This document shows, in pieces, positions 34,418-45,154 of a stretch of 64,000 bases of DNA. This stretch comes from Muricea muricata (Eukaryota; Cnidaria; Anthozoa; Malacalcyonacea; Plexauridae). Where the stretch lies: NCBI GenBank assembly GCA_963855995.1, contig OY979716.1:123504237-123568236 (forward strand). Reading direction: 5' to 3'. Both the position numbers and the translations under genes were made by a program. The notes under the pieces are model-generated. The model was not told where the DNA came from. It did no database searches and worked only from the letters and a program-made list of their open reading frames with translations. The number at the start of each line of letters is the position of its first letter. Within the stretch, counting starts at the first letter, position 1.

Positions 34418-35384
34418 TTCTCGTGCTTAAGACTAAAAAATCAGCTTAATGTAAGCCCGAGCACTCGTGTAAATCATAGTGTAAACAAAGCACAGCCTGG
34501 CGTGTGTCATGGTTATGACGTCACAAGACAATTTACATTTTTCGCATCTACTACCCATCTTCAAACGTAAATTGATCAACTTCTACTTTGAATTAGAAAA
34601 CAAATAGGGTATCAAAATGATCAGAGAAGATTGAATTTTTATATTTTGAAAAAATATTAACATCGAAAATTTCGTGTCATTACCACTTTAAACTATCAAA
34701 ATAGTACAATTTATGTGAAAAAATGTTGTTATAGTGGGGCAAGATTTCCAACATTTCGTGCAAAAATATAAAATTCAAAACTTTAAATGAGAAAGTTAAG
34801 AAAAATCTCTAAAAGTTAAGGATTTAAACTCACTCAAATTGTGGCGAAGACTGTAAAGTGTAAACACTGAGTTGACGACAATTTTTAATGCGTAGCGACT
34901 AACATTTTTTATATAAAAACTCCTGATATCGCATTAATAAACAAACAGGCTACAGAATACAGGCTACAAATATTTCGTACAATAAATTCATTAACAGTCA
35001 CCTTTGTTTCTTTTGCTTGCATGATACTGTTTCTTGAACATGTAGGCTATAATTATTTCTAGTTCTTATGTTTCCACATTCATTATTTTCCTGTCAATTT
35101 CACAGAAAAGGCACTTCAAGGCAATTTAAAAAATGAAGTTTTCCTGTTTCGCCTCCATTTTGAGTCTTCCACAACCTTCGAAACACTTCCACACCATAGA
35201 GATTATAAAAGAATAGAGTCGGCATCGCGGGACGAATCGCGGGACAAATTGAACAAATCTAATGGGGGGGGGGGCAAATTTAGGTCCTGGATGTATAGCG
35301 ATGAAAGCATACTGTTTTTGTCAATTTTTGCTTGTTTTTATGACCAGTATGCACACAGATACTGACTACAGTACCAGCCGCGAG

Positions 35385-35530
35385 TAAGGGTACCTCCACT
35401 CGCGCGTAGCGAGTACTCGCGAGTCGAAGCGAGTACGCGTTCCGACTCGCTACTCGCGAGTACTCGAATTTCGTCTCACTCGCAAGCACTCGCGATTCGA
35501 AACTTTCGAGTGCTTGCGAGTCAAAAGGCT
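35385..35530. repeat. CG-rich patch with repeated ACTCGCGAGT palindromes
   Basis: Within 140 bp the sequences ACTCGCGAG(T), GCGAGTAC, ACTCGC and CTTGCGAGT recur in both orientations, with perfect ACTCGCGAGT at about 35413 and 35453. CpG density is far above the AT-rich surroundings. It can form several alternative hairpins. Function unknown. Confidence 0.7.
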
Positions 35531-36606
35531 CAGATAACTTGTACATGTCAAAGTTATATGCGGAAACGCAATAGTCATATGAAACGTAGTAAAAATTATG
35601 GATATTATAGCGTATTTATAAACGACTTCCATATGATGGGACATATTTTTTACCATATATTACTATAGATCTATATACTATTACTAACTTTAAAAGCGAA
35701 ACATGCCGCAGCAGTCAAAACGGTAAAAATTACAGCAAAATGCGAATGATCAGATCAACAAATGTCATATTTAAATATGGCCAAATTATTTTAAATATGG
35801 AACTTTTTATACTCGAATATGCTCCGGCTGTAACAATTGGCGTCGGGTTCGCGTTTAACAATTACAATAGAAACACGTTGACACGTCGAGTGGCTCTTAA
35901 GATTAGAGTATCATCTCAGGAGTAAAAACGTATTAATACTGTAAAGCGCAAAGTCACAAAATATAACTTACATCGCATGTTCTGCTGGCATCTGTCTTGA
36001 AACGGGAACCATCTCATTTATATACCCAAGCGACTTGATGCGCTAAATCCAATTGAAGATAATATCGATGGAACGGCCCACGTAACAACGAAACACGGAC
36101 ACATGCTGTCGGTATTTATCGCAAAAACGTTCCGATAGTCTCGTGTAATCCACATATAATGTCTATACTAATACAAGTGATCTATAGTATTGGTATTATG
36201 ATCATTAAAGACACGAGTCATTAAATATTTGCTGAGGCGTAGCGTGCTTTGTTTGTGTTTGATCTGTGAATTTAAATACTATCAGAGTTTAGTGCTGAAT
36301 GTTTTTGGCACGTGTCAGAATAACTTGAGCTGATCATGTTTTTTTTGCCCGATACCTTACATTTCGTGTGGGTTTGAGATGAGTCGACCTTGAAAAGGAC
36401 ATCTACAATTTACGTTTAATTTTATGTGATAAAGTAAGTCAATGTTCATGTATTTTGGGGTGCATGCATGCCAAGTTGTCACAGTACTATCGAATACTGT
36501 CACCGGTGTCAAATAACATGCATTGCGTCAATAATACAAAAATTATAAATGAATGCTGTGTTTCCTCATTAGACAGTAAATGCTGTAGCACTACAAACAA
36601 TTAAAA

Positions 36607-37632
36607 ATGCCTCGATTAGCTGTCGAGCTAAAACTTAAAATCATTCGTCTGCACCGCGAAGGATTTCGCGTTTGTGACATATTAAAGATTTTGGAAGAAG
36701 AGAACAGCTTTTCAATTGGGAGGCGCCATGTGGCCAAATTTCTTCGTATGTATGAAAAAACCGGAGAGCTCTGCAAACCGATCATGCCGAATCAGCGTCC
36801 TTTTAAAAAGCAGACTGATGAAATTGTGGAGTTTGTCGACAGGAAGATGGAGGAAAATGACGAAACAACTTCGACTGATCTTGTTAAAATGATTTGGGAA
36901 CATTTTCAACTAAAAATCTCCGAATCGACAGTATGCCGCACTCGCCGTAGACTTGGATGGTTGTCAACTGGGACAAAGTATTGTCAGCTTGTGAGAGAAG
37001 CAAATCGAGTCAAACGCCTGCAGTTCTGCAGAGAATTAACAGCCAGGAAAGAAGAGTTTAACGACGTCATTTTTACAGATGAAAGCAGTATTGCCTTGGA
37101 ACGCCATTCAAAAATTAGTTTTCATCGATGGTGGGAACCACCACGTTTAAAAGGCCGACCAAAACACCCGGTAAAAGTTCATGTCTGGGCTGGGATCTCT
37201 AGACGCGGAGTCACCAAAATGGCTATATTCTCAGGCATCATGGATGCACCCTTTTTTGTTGAAAGCGTCCTGCAGCGACATCTTGTTCCCTTTATCAGGA
37301 CTGTTTTCCCCGACAGCCACAGGTTTATGCAAGACAACGACCCAAAGCACACGAGTAACTTGGCGAAAACATTTTATGAAACGGCAGAGATTAACTGGTG
37401 GCCAACTCCACCTGAAAGCCCTGACTTGAACCCAATTGAACTCGTCTGGCACGAGTTAAAACACTATTTGCGCAAAACATGTAAACTGGCGACGAAAGAT
37501 GAGTTAATTGACGGGATTAAGAGTTTTTGGGCAACCCGGATGACACGGGACAAATGCAATCGATACATTGACTACCTAAAGAAAGTTGTTCCGAAAGTGA
37601 TTGAAAGAGAAGGACGTGCATCTGGATATTAA
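36607..37632 (+). CDS. Tc1/mariner-type transposase, intact ORF
   Basis: 341 codons, uninterrupted. The N-terminal half has the helix-turn-helix pair (KLKIIRLHREGFRVCDILK, then FVDRKMEENDETTSTDLVKM and ISESTVCRTRRRLGW). The catalytic half has Asp158 in FTDESS, Asp243 in MQDNDPKHTS and Glu278 in SPDLNPIELVWHELK, a DD34E spacing as in Tc1. HVWAGISRRG and WWPTPPESPDLNP are also standard. The start AAAAATGC fits a normal context. Such enzymes cut and paste at TA. I could not find terminal inverted repeats within about 500 bp on either side, so it may be immobilised or domesticated, or its ends are farther out. Confidence 0.92.
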   Translation: MPRLAVELKLKIIRLHREGFRVCDILKILEEENSFSIGRRHVAKFLRMYEKTGELCKPIMPNQRPFKKQTDEIVEFVDRKMEENDETTSTDLVKMIWEHFQLKISESTVCRTRRRLGWLSTGTKYCQLVREANRVKRLQFCRELTARKEEFNDVIFTDESSIALERHSKISFHRWWEPPRLKGRPKHPVKVHVWAGISRRGVTKMAIFSGIMDAPFFVESVLQRHLVPFIRTVFPDSHRFMQDNDPKHTSNLAKTFYETAEINWWPTPPESPDLNPIELVWHELKHYLRKTCKLATKDELIDGIKSFWATRMTRDKCNRYIDYLKKVVPKVIEREGRASGY

Positions 37633-38561
37633 AAAAACAATTACAACTGGTTAAAACTAAATTGACTTAAGGCCCGTTCATATAATTAAATGCACTGATA
37701 CATTTGCTATGATTTAAGCTTACGTACGACACTACGCTTGTATAATTGCATTATTGTATATATAATTACGCTTGTATAATAAATTCGAAATGTCCAAGGA
37801 CCACTACAATGCTTTAGTTTCTTCTTGTTTGAGATCAAGATATCACTTTATTAGGAGATTGACATGGCTACAAATCCTGCCCTGTTATCTAAAAGTGGTA
37901 CTTATACTGCGTGATATGTTTTTGTATAAAAACTCAGGAAGTTATATGAAACAGCCGTTCATTGATCAGCCGTACATAGCCTGGCTACAGGCGAAATCAG
38001 TGTGAAAAAATTTTGAGTGACCATGCAAGGTGGTATATGGTGGTATATTTTTATCAGCTTTTACTGTGTTTTTATACCTTGTTTCGAGGAAACAACAGTC
38101 ACAATAGGATTAACTAACAAAAAGACTCCTTACACAATACTCAATAGATCTATTTTCTATTATTTATGTCTTAAAACCTATACAATAATGCTCACTGGCA
38201 TTTGATGAAGGTTTAGTAATTATTGAGATATGATACAATTTCGCTTGCAATAATATCATGAACTTTGGACCGAGTATGTTTGGTGGTTTCAGTGTCAAAG
38301 TATGGGCTACGAAACAAAAATGTTCTTGATGCTGGGCTGTACTCAGCTTGTAAGATAGTTCGTATTAATTTTAAACGTAGTTTTATTTTACTTGTGATTT
38401 ATGTAATGTTCTGGACGTTGGCGAAACGACCCGAGACGTTGGCGAGCTGATCGTTGGCGAAACGACCGGATACCCTGTATTGAGTGGCGACTTTGAGTTA
38501 TTGATATGCTAATTCAATAGAGATTCACACTAAAAATAGATCGTAGGCAAAATCTGCCAAG
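37633..38561. other. Non-coding flank between Tc1 gene and Ty3 element
   Basis: Short direct repeats ACGCTTGTATAAT at about 37732 and 37767. 38405-38475 repeats GTTGGCGA(AACGACC) three times, a motif that looks like the end of a repeat element. No gene seen. Confidence 0.5.
38405..38478. repeat. Short imperfect repeat GACGTTGGCGAAACGACC x3
   Basis: Three units: GACGTTGGCGAAACGACC, GACGTTGGCGAGCTGA and GTTGGCGAAACGACCGGATACC. It stands out by GC content. Possibly the terminus of an unidentified transposon; no partner found. Confidence 0.5.
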
Positions 38562-38566
38562 GTTGC
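38562..38566. repeat. Target-site duplication GTTGC, left
   Basis: Identical to 43291-43295. The empty site would read CCAAGGTTGCTTTGCAT. Confidence 0.9.
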
Positions 38567-38710
38567 TGCTGTGTTATGAATTACGTTAAGCTTATAATTT
38601 ATGCTATGTTATTTGTAATTTATGCATGAAATGGCGGGAAAGTGAGATAACAAATTAAAGAGATGTAGCATGAAAGCAACACGAGTGATTGAGTGAATTA
38701 AAACACAATA
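38567..38710 (+). repeat. 5' LTR (144 bp)
   Basis: Starts TGCTGTGTTATG and ends AAAACACAATA. The short inverted ends TGTTGTGTT/AACACAATA match except at the second position. It differs from the 3' LTR only at C38569 (T) and in ATTACG (ATTATG). The LTR is unusually short, with no obvious canonical TATA box other than AT-rich stretches. Confidence 0.93.
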
Positions 38711-38721
38711 TTGGCGACGAG
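38711..38721 (+). promoter_or_regulatory. Primer-binding-site-like sequence
   Basis: TTGGCGACGAG immediately follows the 5' LTR, where a tRNA 3' end would pair to prime minus-strand DNA. I did not assign the tRNA. Confidence 0.6.
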
Positions 38722-38724
38722 AGA

Positions 38725-39624
38725 ATGGCTACAGGACTCGATTTGTCAGGAATACAACAATTCAGCCCATATGAAGATCCAACAACGCTTAGCAATCGCT
38801 GGACAGTCTGGTTGAAACGTTTCGAGCGCTTCGTTGTTGCCATGGACATTAAAGATACAACTAGAAAGCGTAGTTTGCTGCTCTATCTTGCTGGCCCCGA
38901 TGTTGAAAACATTTTCGAAACTATCCCGGATAATGGCGAAGAAAAGGACTATGATGTTGCTGCCACGAAACTAACGGAATATTTCGCCCCTAAGAAAAAT
39001 ATTATGTATGAAATTCATCTATTTCGCAAAGCACAACAACGCCAAGGTGAAACGCTTGACCAGTTCTACACGCGTTTGTGTCAGCTTGCAAAGACATGTG
39101 AATTTGCTGATGAAAAGCATGAAGTAAAAATACAGCTTATCGAACGGTGCTCATCAACCAGGGTTCGACGTAAAGCTTTACGCGAGGAAGCAATAACACT
39201 CGATGGCCTATTGAAATATGGACGCTCTTTGGAACTTTCTGAGCTGCAAGAAGGTGAGCTAGAAAAAACAAATGAACATTCTGATTCTATTAATGCCTTG
39301 AATAAAAACACCGATCGATTCAAAAAATCATATCCTCCTTCTAACAAGATAAAAACTGAGCAAAGGTGTTTTTATTGTGGGGGTTCATACCCACACCCTG
39401 GTGGCAAGACATCATGTCCTGCCTTTGGAAAGGAATGTCGGGGGTGTGGCCGCCTGGGTCATTTTAATGAGGTGTGTCGAGCTAAACACACAGGTCGGTC
39501 AGGTTCATTTAGCAGTAATCGAAGAAGTATGAGGAAACGTATAAACCAAATGAATATTGCCAAGCAACCATCACATGAACAAGGGGGTGCCGAATCGTCT
39601 ACCTCGGTCTCTACTAGACAGTGA
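38725..39624 (+). CDS. gag: Ty3 Gag polyprotein
   Basis: 299 codons. The start is ATG 38725, just after the PBS; the frame is open upstream but without an ATG. The capsid-like part has NRWTVWLKRFERF, RKRSLLLYLAGPDVENIF, KLTEYFAPKKN and QFYTRLCQLAKTCEF. Near residues 215-255 lies a Cys/His-rich nucleocapsid (CFYCGGSYPHPGGKTSCP, then CRGCGRLGHFNEVC, a CCHC knuckle). It packages element RNA into particles. It overlaps pol by about 68 nt in a different frame. Confidence 0.93.
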   Translation: MATGLDLSGIQQFSPYEDPTTLSNRWTVWLKRFERFVVAMDIKDTTRKRSLLLYLAGPDVENIFETIPDNGEEKDYDVAATKLTEYFAPKKNIMYEIHLFRKAQQRQGETLDQFYTRLCQLAKTCEFADEKHEVKIQLIERCSSTRVRRKALREEAITLDGLLKYGRSLELSELQEGELEKTNEHSDSINALNKNTDRFKKSYPPSNKIKTEQRCFYCGGSYPHPGGKTSCPAFGKECRGCGRLGHFNEVCRAKHTGRSGSFSSNRRSMRKRINQMNIAKQPSHEQGGAESSTSVSTRQ

Positions 39625-42600
39625 AACCGACAACGAATATGCCTTTGTTGTGGAACCACAAAGCAATGTGGTCAACCATCCTACAGTTATGAAAACTGAT
39701 ACATCTCGAGTTTCCACTGCAAACTCATCACCACAAGCCCATCTTAAGATACACAAGACCAATGTTAATTTCTTGATAGACTCCGGAGCGACAATTAATA
39801 TCTTAGACCCTCGTGATTTCCAAGCAATATCGCAGCACTACAAAATTTTATTAACGCCCACACGCACCAAAGTCAAAGCATTCGGTTCTGATCGTCCAGT
39901 TGAGCTATCTGGAAAATTTGATGCCGTTGTCGAGAGCAAGAAGCGCATGACAGTTGCAACATTTTATGTCACAAAACAAGAAAATGGATCCCTGCTCAGT
40001 TGCAACACATCTCAAGAGCTTGGGCTAATTCATTTTCCCTGCATGCAGTCGGATTCTTCCAGCAAAAACCGAAGTGCGGCTGTTAAGCTAAAGAAAGCAT
40101 CTAGGACTACAATAACACGAAACCGTAATCCTGAAAGTAAATCGCAAACACCTGTGGTAGCTGAGGTAAAAGGAGCCTCCAACTGCAAATATGAACAGGT
40201 GCTTCATGCCAAATATCCGGCTGTTTTTGAAGGCATCGGGAAATTACAGGGTCATGAACAAAAGCTACATATCGATGAATCTATTCCCCCCGTATCGCAG
40301 ACATACCGTCGTACCCCTTTCCACCTCCGCAAGCAACTAGACATGTGGCTGGATACGTACCAAGCTGATGACATCATCGAGCCAGTGACTGATGAGCAGA
40401 CAGACTGGGTAAGTGGCCTAGTTGTTGCTCCCAAACCTCGCAATCCGAAAGAAGTCCGAGTATGCGGTGACTACCGACAGGTAAATCAAGCAATCAAGCG
40501 TGAACGCCATCCAATACCGACGCTTGATGAGCTTCTTGAAGAAATGTCGGGTTCCAAAGTCTTTAGCAAAGTCGACCTCCGCGCTGGATATCATCAGATT
40601 CCCCTAGCGGCAGAATCACGACCAATCACTACGTTTGTCACTCACCGTGGCCTTTTCCGATTTAAGCGTCTTCCCTTTGGTGTCAACTCAGCCAGCGAAG
40701 TCTTCCAGCACGCAATTCAAAATGCTCTTCGAGGACGTCCTGGTACACGTAATATTGCTGATGATATCATCGTATGGGAGAGCAGTCAACAAGAACACGA
40801 TGAACGCTTAAATGCCTTGTTCCACCGTTTACATGAAAAGGGACTAACGGTTAACGCCAACAAATGCCTTTTTGGCCAGTCCTCCCTGTGGTTCTACGGA
40901 TACACACTCACATCGAATGGTCTACAAGCAGATAAGAAAAAGGTCGAAGCTATCAAGCATACATCAATCCCGAAAGACGTTTCACAACTTCGTAGTTTTC
41001 TCGGGCTGGCGAATTATTGCTCACGATTCATTCCTGATTTCTCCACAATTACCTCACCACTAAGACATCTCACCCAGAAGGGAGTGAAATGGTCATGGAC
41101 AGCCGCCCAGCAAACGGCATTTGACAACGTGAAAGCAGCCATTAGTCATGATTGCATCATGGCTTACTACGATCCCGCTAAAACAGCTCGCTTGACTGTT
41201 GATGCTAGTCCCTATGGCCTTGGGGCTATTTTGTCCAGCATCGATCAGGACGGCGTGGTGCGAAATGTTGCCTACGCTAGTCGCTTCCTCACCCCCACTG
41301 AACAGAGGTACTCTCAGACCGAATGGGAAGCATTGGCCGTGGTATGGGGGTGTGAGAGATTTCTTATGTACCTCATTGGAACCCCATTTGAACTTATTAC
41401 TGATCATAAGGCCCTTGAAATTATCTATTCGCCAAAGTCAAAGCCTTCTGCTAGGATCGAGAGATGGGCTCTCCGTTTGCAGCAGTATGAGTATAAAGTC
41501 ATTTACAAGCGAGGTGCTGAAAACCCAGCAGATATTTTGTCTCGAATGCCCCCTCCAACTCGCAAGTCCACACCCAATGTTGCAGATGAGTATGTGAACT
41601 TTGTTGCGCATCACGCTGTGCCCAAAGCCATGACATTAGAAGAAGTTGCTCAATCAACTTTGAAAGACAATGTGTTGCAAGCAGTCACACAATCAATACA
41701 AACAGATAAATGGAATGACGATCTTTTAGTTGCTCCATTCTACAACGTACGCAATGAACTGACTGTCACCATGGAAGGCGTTGTTCTACGTGGTCACCGT
41801 ATTGTCATGCCAGAAGCATTGAGAGATCGCACTCTTGCCATCGCACATCAAGGTCATCAAAGGATTGTAAAAACCAAACAATTGTTGCGGACAAAAGCTT
41901 GGTGGCCTAAGATTGATCAACACGTGGAGAGCCTGATTAAGAATTGCCTTGCTTGCCAATCGGTTGCACCGCCCAATCCAACTACGCCTTTGTGTGAAAC
42001 GGAAATGCCTTCAAAGCCATGGAGTTCTCTTCATATGGACTTATGCGGCCCATTTCCTTCAGGCGAAAGCGTGCTCGTGGTTATTGATGCATATTCTCGG
42101 TTCCCAGAAGTGGACATTTTAAAATCAACCACCGCACCCTCCATGATCAATAAGCTAGACCGGATATTTTCTACGCATGGATTTCCAGATAGCGTAACGT
42201 CAGACAACGGTCCACAATTTACCTGTCGTGAAATGGCAGACTATTTTTCCCAACGTGGTATTAAGCACCACCATGTTACACCACTATGGCCTCAAGCAAA
42301 TGGCTTAGTGGAGTCCTTTATGAAACCTCTCAATAATGCAATTCGAAGTGCTCATGCTCAAGGACAGGTATGGCAAAAAGAACTACCTAAGTTCTTGCTC
42401 AATTATCGTACGACGCCACACACCACGACAAAAGTGGCCCCAGCACAGCTGTTATTTAATCGAGTGGTTAACAATGGGATCCCAGCAACTGCAAACCCGA
42501 ATCTTCACCCAGTTCCTACACAAGAGCATGCGAAAGCCCAACTTTGTGACGCTGAGCGTAAGAAGAAGAGTAAGATGTACGCGGATCTAAAACGACATGC

Positions 42601-42967
42601 AAGAGAAACACATATTAAAGTTGGGGACATAGTACTTCTCAAGCAACCGAAAGAAAATAAGCTTTCTACACGATTCAGTCCAAAGCCATACCAGGTGGTG
42701 GCCATGAAAGGTCACATGGTTACTGGCACTCGTGGTGGCCACCAAGTCACTCGGCACGCTTCATTCTTCAAAAAGTTCGAGGGAAAAGTGGATAAGAAAC
42801 CAATTGAAGATGATGTATCAGAAGACCAGGACGAGGAGGCGTCATACCGTTATGCACCAGAAGAAGCGGAACCACCTCAAAGGAGATATCCAATACGAAA
42901 TAGGCGCCAAACATCTTTCTATGAAGCTGTTCAAGGAGTATCGAAGGCTAAGACACAAATATTCTAG
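39557..42967 (+). CDS. pol: Ty3 Pol polyprotein (PR-RT-RNaseH-IN)
   Basis: 1,136 open codons (numbered from 39557), in the +1 frame relative to gag with a 68-nt overlap, so expression probably needs a frameshift; no start codon is implied. Protease LIDSGAT (Asp75). RT with VCGDYRQVN, VFSKVDLRAGYHQI, LPFGVNSASEVFQ and IADDII (Asp402/403). RNase H LTVDASPYGLGAIL. Integrase zinc region HQGHQRIVKTKQL...NCLACQ, core Asp828 (MDLCGPF), Asp883 (SDNGPQF), Glu919 (NGLVESF), a DD35E spacing. C-terminal FSPKPYQVVAMKG. No stops. Everything needed for reverse transcription and insertion is present. Confidence 0.95.
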   Translation: MPSNHHMNKGVPNRLPRSLLDSETDNEYAFVVEPQSNVVNHPTVMKTDTSRVSTANSSPQAHLKIHKTNVNFLIDSGATINILDPRDFQAISQHYKILLTPTRTKVKAFGSDRPVELSGKFDAVVESKKRMTVATFYVTKQENGSLLSCNTSQELGLIHFPCMQSDSSSKNRSAAVKLKKASRTTITRNRNPESKSQTPVVAEVKGASNCKYEQVLHAKYPAVFEGIGKLQGHEQKLHIDESIPPVSQTYRRTPFHLRKQLDMWLDTYQADDIIEPVTDEQTDWVSGLVVAPKPRNPKEVRVCGDYRQVNQAIKRERHPIPTLDELLEEMSGSKVFSKVDLRAGYHQIPLAAESRPITTFVTHRGLFRFKRLPFGVNSASEVFQHAIQNALRGRPGTRNIADDIIVWESSQQEHDERLNALFHRLHEKGLTVNANKCLFGQSSLWFYGYTLTSNGLQADKKKVEAIKHTSIPKDVSQLRSFLGLANYCSRFIPDFSTITSPLRHLTQKGVKWSWTAAQQTAFDNVKAAISHDCIMAYYDPAKTARLTVDASPYGLGAILSSIDQDGVVRNVAYASRFLTPTEQRYSQTEWEALAVVWGCERFLMYLIGTPFELITDHKALEIIYSPKSKPSARIERWALRLQQYEYKVIYKRGAENPADILSRMPPPTRKSTPNVADEYVNFVAHHAVPKAMTLEEVAQSTLKDNVLQAVTQSIQTDKWNDDLLVAPFYNVRNELTVTMEGVVLRGHRIVMPEALRDRTLAIAHQGHQRIVKTKQLLRTKAWWPKIDQHVESLIKNCLACQSVAPPNPTTPLCETEMPSKPWSSLHMDLCGPFPSGESVLVVIDAYSRFPEVDILKSTTAPSMINKLDRIFSTHGFPDSVTSDNGPQFTCREMADYFSQRGIKHHHVTPLWPQANGLVESFMKPLNNAIRSAHAQGQVWQKELPKFLLNYRTTPHTTTKVAPAQLLFNRVVNNGIPATANPNLHPVPTQEHAKAQLCDAERKKKSKMYADLKRHARETHIKVGDIVLLKQPKENKLSTRFSPKPYQVVAMKGHMVTGTRGGHQVTRHASFFKKFEGKVDKKPIEDDVSEDQDEEASYRYAPEEAEPPQRRYPIRNRRQTSFYEAVQGVSKAKTQIF

Positions 42968-43133
42968 AGAAGTATGAAAATAGGCTTTGTTGAGTTTTGT
43001 TATCTCATAAGTTAAAAGGAACGTGTGAAGACTTTGCTGAACGGCAACTTGATATTGCTTTATTTTACTAGTTTTACCAATATTAGGACACGTATAGTAA
43101 CTGCGTCATTAGGGATAGACATTGAGTCTAAAA

Positions 43134-43146
43134 ACAATAGGGGAGA
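43134..43146 (+). promoter_or_regulatory. Polypurine tract
   Basis: AATAGGGGAGA, just before the 3' LTR, is the expected plus-strand primer site. Confidence 0.7.
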
Positions 43147-43290
43147 TGTTGTGTTATGAATTATGTTAAGCTTATAATTTATGCTATGTTATTTGTAATT
43201 TATGCATGAAATGGCGGGAAAGTGAGATAACAAATTAAAGAGATGTAGCATGAAAGCAACACGAGTGATTGAGTGAATTAAAACACAATA
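43147..43290 (+). repeat. 3' LTR (144 bp)
   Basis: Same as 38567-38710 except for two bases. The flank GTTGC follows directly. Confidence 0.93.
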
Positions 43291-43295
43291 GTTGC
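43291..43295. repeat. Target-site duplication GTTGC, right
   Basis: Second copy of the 5-bp target duplication; the older flank continues from TTTGCAT. Confidence 0.9.
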
Positions 43296-43603
43296 TTTGC
43301 ATATTTTGTTTATTCCACTACACGTCCTTACAGTGACACAACCTCTCCAAGTCAGCTCGCTCCTCGCTTTATTTGGTAAATCGTTTACGTCTAAGATGAC
43401 TCGGAGAACAAGCACAACGCAAGAATCACGTTTCTCCTTGGTTTTCTTTGAGATCGATGACACGTATTCCATCGTGGAGACGCGAAGACTGGAAGCGTCG
43501 GTCTCTGGGGCAGAGATAATTCGAGGTGCGAAAGTGCGTGTGAAGAGCGGCAAAGAATTTTTTGAAGCTGAAATCATTGAACAGAGCAGCAGTAAAACCG
43601 ACC

Positions 43604-44369
43604 TAGATTATTATTATTATTATTATTATTAAAACTTTATTTAAACACGTTGACCCCGTCAACCTAAGCTGATTTCCACGGGGGACGTGTGCAAAATATC
43701 TTTACATAACTATATATATAATTAATATCTAAAAAACTATATAAAAGTAAGTTTAACGAGAACACAATCAACTATTTACAATGAACTAAAGAAGGTAATT
43801 TTATTTACAGGATATCCTCTATATACATGCATGCACTTTACTGCACTTTTGTCTTTTCAAATGTCAATGCAGGTAGCGATTTTGTTTTGAAAAGAATTAA
43901 GGGATGTACTTCCCCTAATTTCTCTTGGAATTGAATTCCAAAGGAATGCCCCATCATACATAAAACTTTTTTTCATATTATTTGTACGTGGTTTTGGTAA
44001 GTGAAAACCACTTGAAATATCCCGGAGATTATAGCTTGTTAATTCACTTTTATATGAAAACAAATTAGTGAGCGAATTTGGACCAACATTATTTAAAAGT
44101 TTATACATCATTTTCGCCTTAGTTTTTTTCCTATCAGCCTTAAGAGGTTCCCAGCTTAGCTCACCTAAGGCAATAGAATGATCAACATCATTGCTAAGAT
44201 TTGTGATGATTCTAGCAGCTCTATTCTGAAGTTTTTGCAATCTTTTTGATTGTGTTTCACCAAATACATCCCATACTTCACAGCAGTATTTGAAGTATGG
44301 GTATATAAGTGCATTGTATACAGAGAGAAGTGTTTCTCTGTCTGCAAAATCTTTTAATGTCTGCAAAAT
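43604..44369 (-). mobile_element. 5'-truncated non-LTR retrotransposon inside the BEN exon
   Basis: The minus-strand open frame 43857-44453 encodes the RT C-terminus: TLLSVYNALIYPYFKYCCEV, SKRLQKLQNRAARIITNL, KMMYKLLNN and FLWNSIPREIRGSTSLNSFQ, as in CR1/Jockey/RTE-X type LINEs. The 3' end is a (TAA)n tail (43601-43632 on this strand). The 5' end shows a 17-bp direct duplication (TCTGCAAAATCTTTT, 44340-44374). It lies in a coding exon: joining the flanks at a shared GAT restores DLDAYLVDIE. Confidence 0.88.
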
Positions 44370-45154
44370 CTTTTGATGCGTACTTAGTCGATATTGAAGC
44401 AGCATCAAATAATAGCATAACCGACCAACCCCAACCGACGGAAGAATTCCCAAAAGCCAGCCATCCTAGAACTCCTAGAAGCCAGCCATCGGTTGATGAA
44501 AATGCCAGGGGGAAAGACAATTCCAAAAACAAGACACGCAAAAGAAAGAGGAACGGGAACGCAAAAGAAGATAAAACCGAGAAAAATAAAAAGGAAAGGG
44601 TAAGTTGGCTGGGTTTATTTTACAAATGAAATCAGTTTTCGAAACTGCTGTATGCAATTTGACATATTTTCTGTGATCCTCCTGATCCAAGTAATGTCAT
44701 TCATGTGCATAGAATTTTTTTTCACATTACATCACTGGCAATACCAGTTTTAGGGACTACTACAATACCTTGCCTTTGTGGAATGAGAAAAAATAATCAC
44801 AATTACCCAAGGGCTGTTTCAGGCCTATTTATATATCCAAGAAAGCTAATGTTATATAACTGTAATAGGTTACCAGGAGATTTGATAATAATCCCACTAG
44901 CTTAGAAATTCTTTAAAAGTCTCTATATCCAAGGCCTTGAATATAATTATTTGAATTTAAGTATGTCAATTTCAACACCTTCCCAGGGGGAAGTCAGAAT
45001 TGTCAGACAATTTTTCTGAAAAGTTTTGACCTGGTAGTATGAACGATATAAAATTCATCAATCACAATGCCAAAACTCAAAAGTTTTATGATTTTATATA
45101 TATATAGAAAGCCTTGCTCATCTGTTCAGCAGAAGGTCCAACAGATAACCCAGT

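Larger units (their letters stand above)
33132..36606. other. 3.5-kb non-coding stretch
   Basis: No confident gene. Separate entries cover a 16-bp tandem repeat, a short possible exon on the minus strand and a CG-rich palindromic patch. 34900-35260 is AT-rich with a poly-G run at 35264-35274. Confidence 0.5.
38567..43290 (+). mobile_element. Complete Ty3/gypsy retrotransposon, 4,724 bp
   Basis: Two 144-bp LTRs differing at two positions, a 5-bp target duplication (GTTGC), a primer-binding-site-like TTGGCGACGAG directly after the 5' LTR, intact gag, intact pol in another frame, and a polypurine stretch before the 3' LTR. Pol order is PR, RT, RNase H, IN, which defines Ty3/gypsy. All catalytic residues are present. 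The near-identical LTRs point to a recent insertion. Confidence 0.96.

Noticed and set aside
36480-36500. ACAGTA...TACTGT as a terminal repeat of the Tc1 element
   Set aside because: The two 6-mers face each other within 20 bp and have no counterpart downstream of the gene.
38689-38724. Gag start upstream of 38725
   Set aside because: The open frame extends into the LTR but contains no ATG there; the first ATG is at 38725, after the primer-binding site.
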